Assembly: GCA_002471225.1 (NCBI GenBank) | Contig: DKPO01000006.1 | Coordinates: forward strand, 1-35,917 | From: Porphyromonadaceae bacterium UBA7332 | GTDB taxonomy: Bacteria > Bacteroidota > Bacteroidia > Bacteroidales > UBA7332 | DNA: 35,917 nt | Reading direction: 5' to 3' | Part shown: positions 1 through 6,210 of the stretch, one piece after another | How the letters are laid out: each line of letters starts with the position of its first letter | Position numbering within the stretch: the stretch's first letter is position 1 | Notes under the pieces: generated by a model | Seen by the model: the letters and a program-made list of their open reading frames with translations, nothing else | Told to the model about the DNA's origin: nothing | Database searches by the model: none | Translations under genes and position numbers: made by a program

Positions 1-603
1 GCGGGGATGGTAATTATTTGTGTTAAACCCTGGTTGGTAGAGGATATTATTTCGCAGTTTAAATATACAATCAATCCCGGAAAGCAAATATTTGTATCTA
101 TAGCTGCCGGGATAAGCTTAGAAACACTTAAGAAACTTTTATCTCAAAATGGTATAGCACCGGCTATATATAGAGTCATTCCGAATGTAGCTATTGAAGT
201 TAAAGAAAGTATGACTTTTATAGCAACACAAAATGGAACCGTTGATCAAACAGCTAAAGTTGTTTCTATTTTCGAAGAGTTCGGGAAAACGGCGGTAATA
301 CAAGAGTCAGAAATGGAAACTGCTACAGCCTTGGGTTCTTGCGGTATTGCTTTTGGTTTTAAATATATTCGTTCGGTAATGGAAGCCGGTGTTGAAATGG
401 GCTTTTCTGCTAATGCTTCTAAGCAAATAGCGATACAGACAATGCGTGGAGCTTTAGATTATCTGGAGAAGACAGATGAACATCCGGAGGCTGCAATTGA
501 TAAAGTTACTACACCCGGAGGAATAACGATTAAAGGAATAAATGAATTAGAGCATGAAGGCTTTATGTCTGTGATTATAAAAGCATATAAGGCTTGTAAA
601 TAA
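1..603 (+). CDS. proC: Pyrroline-5-carboxylate reductase, 5' truncated by window edge
   Basis: This enzyme reduces 1-pyrroline-5-carboxylate to proline with NAD(P)H in the cytoplasm, the last step of proline synthesis. The reading frame is open from base 1, so the ATG at 7 is internal and the N-terminal Rossmann nucleotide-binding part (roughly 65 residues) lies outside the window. The visible part begins at the end of that domain (VIICVKPW). It continues into the all-helical dimerisation domain, which carries the family signature TTPGGITIKGINELE near visible residues 168-182. The C-terminus is complete and the stop is followed at once by a hairpin terminator. A short proline/arginine operon upstream is plausible but not visible. 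Identity is quite certain. Confidence 0.93.
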   Translation, partial: AGMVIICVKPWLVEDIISQFKYTINPGKQIFVSIAAGISLETLKKLLSQNGIAPAIYRVIPNVAIEVKESMTFIATQNGTVDQTAKVVSIFEEFGKTAVIQESEMETATALGSCGIAFGFKYIRSVMEAGVEMGFSANASKQIAIQTMRGALDYLEKTDEHPEAAIDKVTTPGGITIKGINELEHEGFMSVIIKAYKACK

Positions 604-636
604 AAAAAGGAGATCTTTTATGATCTCCTTTTTTTA
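602..636. terminator. Bidirectional intrinsic terminator after proC
   Basis: A long stem, AAAAAGGAGATC pairing with GATCTCCTTTTT, has a loop of about six bases and is flanked by A-rich and T-rich runs. It can therefore stop transcripts from both sides. It begins at the proC stop codon and ends at the stop codon of the converging small gene. Confidence 0.85.
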
Positions 637-789
637 TTCGTTAGCTACACCTGAGAATATATCTATAATATCTTGTGTAAACATGAAATACAATAATAAG
701 ACAATGAAAATCAAAGCCATTAAAATCATGACCCATGTACGGGAGAAAAACGGCTTATTATTCGAATGATGATTGTGTTTGTCGCTCAT
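634..789 (-). CDS. Small single-pass membrane protein, unknown function
   Basis: This 51-residue protein has a polar, histidine-rich N-terminus (MSDKHNHHSNN), one hydrophobic segment (about residues 19-38, WVMILMALIFIVLLLYFMF) and a short tail. I prefer the ATG at 789 over an in-frame ATG at 828: the extension would add a hydrophobic stretch in front of the polar start, with no ribosome-binding site. It is the last gene of a minus-strand group of three, 68 bp after the previous one, and shares its terminator with proC. No family was recognised. It could be an accessory inner-membrane peptide, but nothing in it points to a specific role. Confidence 0.6.
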   Translation of the reverse strand: MSDKHNHHSNNKPFFSRTWVMILMALIFIVLLLYFMFTQDIIDIFSGVANE

Positions 790-857
790 AAAAATAAAGA
801 TTAATGAATTGTTTAACACTAAAAACAATTTACATAATAATAAGTTTACAGACGATG

Positions 858-1154
858 TTAGAAGTTATACATGTTATTCATGAAAAAACCCATGATAGTG
901 GATGCGAACAAAACAGATAACACAAGCATAATCAAATATACAATCAAAGTCGCTTTAGCAAAATTCGCTTTGTTTGGGTTCGTACCACCACCAAATGCCC
1001 AAACTAAAAGCATTATAAAGTTAACTAATGGTATGGCTAAAAGAATAATTGTAATGAACCAATCTCCAATAGAAATTACTGGTTGACTTTGGTCATCAAT
1101 TAAAGGAATATTATTTCGCTTTGATTGATTGTCTGCATTTAAATTTTCTTCCAT
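858..1154 (-). CDS. Two-helix membrane protein of a common Bacteroidetes hypothetical family
   Basis: This 98-residue protein has a polar N-terminus (about 28 residues) followed by two hydrophobic helices (about residues 29-54 and 67-92). The helices are separated by the polar loop GGGTNPNKANFAKA. The pattern GDWFITIILLAIPLVNFIM followed by a WAFGGGTNPNKANFAKA loop recurs in small hypothetical membrane proteins of Bacteroidetes and Firmicutes as I recall them; I know no function. The start is 31 bp after the stop of the upstream minus-strand gene, so the two are probably co-transcribed. The opposite-strand open frame here is a shadow. Confidence 0.7.
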   Translation of the reverse strand: MEENLNADNQSKRNNIPLIDDQSQPVISIGDWFITIILLAIPLVNFIMLLVWAFGGGTNPNKANFAKATLIVYLIMLVLSVLFASTIMGFFMNNMYNF

Positions 1155-1185
1155 AGTTAAAAAATTTAGATTGAAGGAATTCTGT

Positions 1186-1983
1186 TTATTTGTATTTATC
1201 TAAAAATTCAGTCGGAGACATTCCTTTTACAAGCTGGAAAGTAGCTTCAAAGTCATTGTCAGAGTCAAAGCCAAGAGAATTAAGCTCTTCCGGAGTTAGG
1301 AAAGTTCTTTTCTTTTGTCTCATAATATCAATTGTCGCATTGATCTTTTCTTCATTTTCTTCATCAGGAACACTTAATTCATCTTCCATCTTTTTCGCTT
1401 TGATTTTACGTAAAAGATGGCGCTTCTTACTGTCTCTGTTTAAAACAATATAAGCTGTGAAAAGTGCAAGGAATAAGAAAAATATTATATTGCTGCGTTT
1501 TTGCTTGTTTAGAATAACACTTTGCAATTCATAAATTCGTTGCTGTTTTAATTCTAACTCAGCAGATTGTTTTTCTTTTAATAAGGCGCTTTCCTTTAAT
1601 GCTTTCTCAAAATATATATTTGAATTTTTATTATCTCCAACCTGTTGATGAATAATGCCCATGATATAAAAATATTGATCTTTAGGCAAGTTATAAGCAT
1701 CAATTAAACTTTGAATCTGTTCAAGTTGATATAAGACAATTAATTTCTTATCAATATTCGAGATGTTATTAATCAGTTGGATTAATTCCGGGTAATGAGT
1801 TTCCGGGTAGAAGTATCTACTCCAGATAGCAGGAGGACGAGACGAGTTAAGTTTATTTTTTGCTCCAATAATAGTCGAAGTCTCCTTTTCCACTGTTTTA
1901 TGAGTAGAAGGAATCGAGTCAGCTGATACAGAAAAAGCATAACAAAAAGTCAAGACTGTAATGTAAATACTTTTGAATTTCAT
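1186..1983 (-). CDS. Exported, membrane-anchored TPR-like protein ending in half an AraC-type HTH
   Basis: The 265-residue protein starts with a signal peptide (residues 1-21). A helical part follows with one TPR-like unit near 100-132 (YFYIMGIIHQQVGDNKNSN, then YFEKALKES) and a charged, coiled-coil-like stretch at 132-163. A transmembrane helix lies at about 165-182, with a basic cytoplasmic flank after it. The last ~45 residues match the second half of an AraC-type domain: GFDSDNDF, then F at the right spacing, then GMSPTEF. The layout resembles Bacteroidetes regulators with a periplasmic TPR sensor, a membrane helix and an AraC domain, but the first helix-turn-helix is missing. Whether it binds DNA is uncertain. 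It is first in a minus-strand group of three. Confidence 0.65.
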   Translation of the reverse strand: MKFKSIYITVLTFCYAFSVSADSIPSTHKTVEKETSTIIGAKNKLNSSRPPAIWSRYFYPETHYPELIQLINNISNIDKKLIVLYQLEQIQSLIDAYNLPKDQYFYIMGIIHQQVGDNKNSNIYFEKALKESALLKEKQSAELELKQQRIYELQSVILNKQKRSNIIFFLFLALFTAYIVLNRDSKKRHLLRKIKAKKMEDELSVPDEENEEKINATIDIMRQKKRTFLTPEELNSLGFDSDNDFEATFQLVKGMSPTEFLDKYK

Positions 1984-2055
1984 TAGTTAAGATATTTTTT
2001 TGATATTATGTTTTGATTCTTGCTTACACTAATAACATTATACAGATATTATTTG

Positions 2056-2088
2056 TTTATTCATTTATTTACGGTTGAAATGAATAAA
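2056..2088. repeat. 11-bp inverted repeat in divergent intergenic region
   Basis: TTTATTCATTT (2056-2066) and AAATGAATAAA (2078-2088) are perfect inverted copies with an 11-bp spacer. They lie between two divergently transcribed genes and about 60 bp upstream of the predicted promoter at 2139. The arms are AT-rich, so chance is possible. A dimeric regulator site is the alternative. Confidence 0.35.
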
Positions 2089-2138
2089 AATAAATGATTG
2101 CTATTGGAGACTTATGTATTTATTCTCAATAATTCTTT

Positions 2139-2146
2139 TACCTTTG
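2139..2146 (+). promoter_or_regulatory. Bacteroidetes -7 element for the ltaS-like/two-component operon
   Basis: TACCTTTG matches the TAnnTTTG consensus exactly. A start of transcription near 2150 would leave a leader of about 30 bases before the ATG at 2182. No clear TTTG -33 box is visible. Confidence 0.55.
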
Positions 2147-2181
2147 TTGTAAGTAAATAATAATGATAATACCCGTTTGTT

Positions 2182-3996
2182 ATGTTACAGCGCTTTTATT
2201 TTCTCGTCAAACATACACTTTTTTTTATTACCATTTTCATTTTTTCTAAAATTTCTTTTCTATTTTACCATGGGAGAGATTTGAAGATACATGACTTTTG
2301 GGATGTTCTTTTTCATGGATTCAGTATGGATCTTACGGTTGTAGCTTATTTCACAGTGATTCCATGTCTATTGATAATTTTATCGCTATATAATTCAGGT
2401 CAGCTACTTTATAGGGTATGGAATCTTTATAATATTTTGATCTTAGCTCTTTCCTCTATGATTATTTTAGGCGATATGGAGTTATATACTCATTGGGGAT
2501 TCAGAATTGATAGTAGTATAATGCTCTATCTTGAGTCTCCGTTAGATGCTTTTGCCAGTATTCCTTTTTGGCAATTTCTTTTAGCTTTAGTAATCTGGAT
2601 GATAATTGTATATTTATTATATAGATTATATACATATTTGGTATTTACAAAGTTCCGTCCGATATTGCATTTCAATAATAAACTTTGGCTGACTTTGTTG
2701 TTCCTGTTAATTACTTCGTCTCTCTTTTTACCGATAAGAGGAGGTTTGTCTGCTTCAACTATGAATGTTGGCCGTGCATTTTACAGTGATAATATGTTTT
2801 TGAATCATGCTGCTGTGAATCCATGTTTTAGTTTGTTTTCTTCTATTTTTGATCAGGATCAGAACTTTAAATATGACTATTATTCAGAGACTGAATATAA
2901 AAAACTCTTAGGTGAATTGAAACAGCCTAGTGCGCAAATAGACTCTATGATAATTGAGACGGATAAGCCGAATATCGTATTCGTTATATTAGAAAGTTTT
3001 GCATCTTCTGTAATAGGTAGTTTAGATTCCATTTATCCCGCGACACCTAATTTTGATAGGATTGCTCAAGATGGTTTATTATTTACAAATTTCTATGCCA
3101 ATAGTTATAGAACTGATCGTGGATTAACATCTATATTAAGCGCAACACCAGCAATGCCGAATGTCAGTTGGATGAAGTATCCTGCCAAACTTGCAACATT
3201 ACCTGCATGGCCACGTGTCTTTAAGGCTGAAGGTTATGATTTGGAAATGATTTATGGCGGAGATATTGATTTTACCAATATGAGAATGTACTTTAATTCC
3301 ATGGGCTTTGACAAGATTACATCACAGGAAAATATTGATAAGAAATTACGGACAGCAAATTGGGGAGTACATGATGAATATACTTTTGATATATTGCATC
3401 AGAAAATAAAAGAACAAAAGAAACAGCCATATCTGAAATTATTCTTAACATTAAGTAGTCATCCTCCTTATGATGTTCCTTATAAGAAGTATTCAGATTT
3501 AGTATTGAATAGTATTGCATATACAGATAGCTGTATCGGGACGTTTATTGATGAAATTAAGAAGACATCCGAATGGAATAATCTTTTGATTTGCTTTGTT
3601 GCGGACCATGGGATGCTCTATCCATCGGATATGAAGCAATATGATATTCAGCGGTTCAGAATACCGTTTTTAATTACAGGTGGAGCGTTAAATAAAACAG
3701 GAATAGATGATCGTTTGGCATCTCAAATGGATATAGCACAAACCCTGATATCAATAACAGGTAGTTTTGATAATCCGGAATTTCCACTTAGTAATAATTT
3801 ATTAGATTCAACTATCCATTCAGAAGGTGTGTTTATTTATAAAAACGGGATAGGAGTTGTAAGAGATTCAGCTCAATATATCTTTGATTTTGATTTGAAT
3901 AAAGCAGTTGTAACAAATGGATCGATAGATTCGCTAAAAACCCGCGGAGAAGTCATTCTTCAGTATTTAGATCATACATTAAAAGCTAAGAATTAA
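2182..3996 (+). CDS. LTA synthase/sulfatase-fold membrane transferase
   Basis: The 604-residue protein has about five N-terminal membrane helices (within residues 8-185) and a large extracytoplasmic alkaline-phosphatase/sulfatase-fold domain from about 262. Metal and catalytic residues of the LtaS family can be placed: E271 (in VILESF), nucleophile T311 (in SYRTDRG), and D475/H476 (in ADHG). Family members move phosphoglycerol or phosphoethanolamine groups from a phospholipid onto an envelope acceptor. Bacteroidetes lack lipoteichoic acid, so the acceptor here is probably a glycan, lipid A or another envelope lipid. It is followed after 27 bp by a response regulator and its kinase, which suggests an envelope-stress or cation-linked role. 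The transferase fold is certain; the substrate is unknown. Confidence 0.87.
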   Translation: MLQRFYFLVKHTLFFITIFIFSKISFLFYHGRDLKIHDFWDVLFHGFSMDLTVVAYFTVIPCLLIILSLYNSGQLLYRVWNLYNILILALSSMIILGDMELYTHWGFRIDSSIMLYLESPLDAFASIPFWQFLLALVIWMIIVYLLYRLYTYLVFTKFRPILHFNNKLWLTLLFLLITSSLFLPIRGGLSASTMNVGRAFYSDNMFLNHAAVNPCFSLFSSIFDQDQNFKYDYYSETEYKKLLGELKQPSAQIDSMIIETDKPNIVFVILESFASSVIGSLDSIYPATPNFDRIAQDGLLFTNFYANSYRTDRGLTSILSATPAMPNVSWMKYPAKLATLPAWPRVFKAEGYDLEMIYGGDIDFTNMRMYFNSMGFDKITSQENIDKKLRTANWGVHDEYTFDILHQKIKEQKKQPYLKLFLTLSSHPPYDVPYKKYSDLVLNSIAYTDSCIGTFIDEIKKTSEWNNLLICFVADHGMLYPSDMKQYDIQRFRIPFLITGGALNKTGIDDRLASQMDIAQTLISITGSFDNPEFPLSNNLLDSTIHSEGVFIYKNGIGVVRDSAQYIFDFDLNKAVVTNGSIDSLKTRGEVILQYLDHTLKAKN

Positions 3997-4023
3997 AACT
4001 ACGATTCTCAAATATCAGAAAAT

Positions 4024-4737
4024 ATGATACATATTTTAGTTGTAGAAGATGAACAACGTGTAGCCAGCCTTATAAAAAGAGGGTTGGAAGAATGTGGTTA
4101 TAACGTTTCTGTAGCTTATGATGCAGAAATGGGATTACGTTTGTTTCGGGCTTCAGAGTTTGATTTAGTAATTTCAGATGTTATTTTGCCCGGGAAAAGT
4201 GGCTTTGACTTCTGTAAAGATGTGCGAGTCCAAAATAGTAATGTGCCAATTATTATGCTGACAGCTTTGGGAACAACAGATGATAAACTGGAAGGATTTG
4301 ATGCGGGGGCAGATGACTACATGGTAAAACCCTTTGATTTGAGGGAGTTGGATGGGCGAATTAAAGTATTGCTTAAACGCTATACAAAAGAGGTGCATAA
4401 AGATCATTCAGATGTAATTTCCTATGCAGACCTTCAAATTAATTTAAAGACAAAAGAAGTTTCAAGAAGCGGTTTAATGATTAAGCTTACTCCCAAGGAG
4501 TTTAATTTATTAGTTTATATGGCTGAAAATCCCGAAAGAGTATTGTCACGAAATGAAATTGCTGAAAATGTATGGAATACACATTTTGATACGGGGACTA
4601 ACTTTATTGATGTATATATTAATTATTTGAGGAAAAAAATAGATAAGGATTTCGATCATAAACTAATTCATACAAAGACCGGTATGGGTTTTATACTGAG
4701 ATATAACCATGAAGATCAGAACGAAATTAACGCTTAG
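4024..4737 (+). CDS. OmpR/PhoB-family response regulator
   Basis: The 237-residue protein has an N-terminal receiver domain (1-120) with acidic pocket E8-D9-E10, phospho-acceptor D52 (in VISDVILPG), switch T80 and conserved K102 (in MVKPFD). A winged-helix DNA-binding domain follows (about 130-230, LTPKEFNLLVYMAENP and later FIDVYINYLRKKID). Its 3' end overlaps the kinase start by 29 bp, so the two are translationally coupled partners. OmpR-type regulators bind direct repeats spaced about 11 bp, and exactly such an array lies at 6080-6118, directly after the kinase gene and before mgtA. That makes mgtA a likely target (inference). Specific name not assigned. Confidence 0.95.
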   Translation: MIHILVVEDEQRVASLIKRGLEECGYNVSVAYDAEMGLRLFRASEFDLVISDVILPGKSGFDFCKDVRVQNSNVPIIMLTALGTTDDKLEGFDAGADDYMVKPFDLRELDGRIKVLLKRYTKEVHKDHSDVISYADLQINLKTKEVSRSGLMIKLTPKEFNLLVYMAENPERVLSRNEIAENVWNTHFDTGTNFIDVYINYLRKKIDKDFDHKLIHTKTGMGFILRYNHEDQNEINA

Positions 4738-6076
4738 ATATACGTTAACAACAGCTGGTATATTCATTATTTTTGCTGTGTTAGTTTATTTGTTTTCAGA
4801 GAAAAACCGTGAACGAGAGTTCTATCGGGATTTGAAGCGGGAGGCGATTACTAAAGCGAATTTATTTTTAGAGAAAAAGGTAGATGCAACTACTATGCAA
4901 TCTATCTATATGAATAACCGTGAGTTTATTAATGAAGTTGAAGTGGCTGTTTACGATACGTCATTTCATCTGTTGTATCATGATGCAAAGCAAATTGATC
5001 TGGTAAAAGAAACTCCCGAGATGATAAATGAAATTATTCGTGATAAAACCGTCGATTTTTATCAGGGAAGGAACCAGGTTGTAGGCTTATTATATAAATT
5101 CAAGGGAGAGCCATATGTTATAACTGCAGTAGCTTATGACGGTTATGGTTATGCAAAACTCGAAGCATTAAAGCATATTCTGATATCTCTTTGCGGAATA
5201 GGCTTGTTAATCCTTTTTGGTGTAGGTTACTATCTATCTAAAAGAGCTTTGAAACCTGTTATAAATATAGATGAAGAGATAAAAAATATAACCGCATCTA
5301 ATCTGGATAAACGCTTATATATCTCAACACCTCCGGATGAAATTGATGAATTAGCTATTTCGTTTAATCAAATGCTGGATAAACTGGAAGAGTCTTTCAG
5401 CTCTCAACGCTTGTTTATGAGTAACGTATCGCATGAGATACGAACTCCTTTAGCAATTATACAAGGGGAAATTGATGTGGCATTGCTTCGATCACGATCA
5501 ACAAAAGAATATATTGATACACTTCAGGCGATTCAATCCGATTCCAAACATATTACTCATTTGCTGAATGGATTGTCTGATTTGTCCAAAGCTAGCTATC
5601 AACCGGAACAGATAGCTTTTTCTGAAGTCAGATTAGATGAAGTGTTATTGGATGCACGTGATCTGATATTAAAGAATATGCCTCAGTCAAGAGTCGATCT
5701 TATATTTGAGCAGGAATCTGAGGATGATAAGGATTTAATTATAAGAGGAAATGACTATTTGCTCAAAGTTGCATTTATGAATTTAATGGAGAATAATGTA
5801 AAGTATTCAGAAAGTCGCCTGTCAACAGTGCAAATAGCTTATTATAATAACAAATCAATTATTCGGTTTTCAGATGACGGAATAGGTATTTCTGAGGAAG
5901 AAACGGAGCAAATTTTTAAACCTTTTTTTCGGGGAAAGAATGCAACATATGCCAAAGGGACGGGTATCGGACTTACAATGGTTCGAAAAATAGTTCGCTT
6001 ACACCATGGCGAAATTTATGTCAACTCTCATGTAGGAGAAGGGACTGTTTTTACTATTGAGTTTCCCCATGTTTGA
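4709..6076 (+). CDS. Sensor histidine kinase, partner of the adjacent response regulator
   Basis: This 455-residue membrane kinase has a first membrane helix (about 12-30), a periplasmic sensor of about 120 residues, a second helix (about 156-175) and a HAMP linker (about 176-228). The dimerisation domain carries phospho-acceptor H242 (SHEIRTPL) and is followed by the ATPase domain with N-box NLMENNVKYS, DDGIGI and GTGIGLT. All catalytic motifs are intact. The sensor has no recognisable named domain; its size and place fit a PDC/PAS-like fold. The start overlaps the regulator's end. The neighbouring mgtA and envelope transferase suggest that it may read divalent cations or membrane stress, but the signal cannot be read from sequence. 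Confidence 0.95.
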   Translation: MKIRTKLTLRYTLTTAGIFIIFAVLVYLFSEKNREREFYRDLKREAITKANLFLEKKVDATTMQSIYMNNREFINEVEVAVYDTSFHLLYHDAKQIDLVKETPEMINEIIRDKTVDFYQGRNQVVGLLYKFKGEPYVITAVAYDGYGYAKLEALKHILISLCGIGLLILFGVGYYLSKRALKPVINIDEEIKNITASNLDKRLYISTPPDEIDELAISFNQMLDKLEESFSSQRLFMSNVSHEIRTPLAIIQGEIDVALLRSRSTKEYIDTLQAIQSDSKHITHLLNGLSDLSKASYQPEQIAFSEVRLDEVLLDARDLILKNMPQSRVDLIFEQESEDDKDLIIRGNDYLLKVAFMNLMENNVKYSESRLSTVQIAYYNNKSIIRFSDDGIGISEEETEQIFKPFFRGKNATYAKGTGIGLTMVRKIVRLHHGEIYVNSHVGEGTVFTIEFPHV

Positions 6077-6079
6077 TTT

Positions 6080-6118
6080 TCTAATAACTTTCTAATATTG
6101 ATCTAATATAATTCTAAC
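6080..6118 (+). promoter_or_regulatory. Four 11-bp-phased direct repeats, probable response-regulator binding site
   Basis: TCTAAT occurs at 6080, 6091 and 6102, and TCTAAC at 6113, each exactly 11 bp apart. This spacing is typical of tandem OmpR/PhoB dimers. The array ends about 22 bp before the mgtA -7 element and covers roughly -73 to -35 from the predicted start, where an activator would contact RNA polymerase. Confidence 0.65.
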
Positions 6119-6147
6119 GGCTTCCCCATGGAGGCCGTTTTACTTTT
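6116..6147 (+). terminator. Intrinsic terminator after the histidine kinase
   Basis: A 10-bp stem with one G-U pair (AACGGCTTCC with GGAGGCCGTT) and a CCAT loop is followed by TTTACTTTT. It separates the kinase operon from mgtA. It also occupies the spacer just upstream of the mgtA -7 box and overlaps the last direct repeat. Confidence 0.7.
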
Positions 6148-6161
6148 GTACCCGTTAACGG
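6141..6161 (+). promoter_or_regulatory. mgtA -7 element followed by a palindrome
   Basis: TACTTTTG (6141-6148) fits TAnnTTTG. It is followed by the perfect palindrome CCGTTAACGG (6152-6161), which would cover the predicted start of transcription. There is no TTTG -33 box, as expected for an activator-dependent promoter. The leader to the ATG at 6211 is about 58 bases. Confidence 0.5.
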
Positions 6162-6210
6162 ACAGGAACTATCCTACCACAATTGATAATTTATAAAAAC
6201 GAGTACAATT

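Noticed and set aside
6077..6210. Mg2+ riboswitch (M-box) before mgtA
   Set aside because: The transcribed leader is only about 58 bases and holds just a short palindrome, too little for an M-box.
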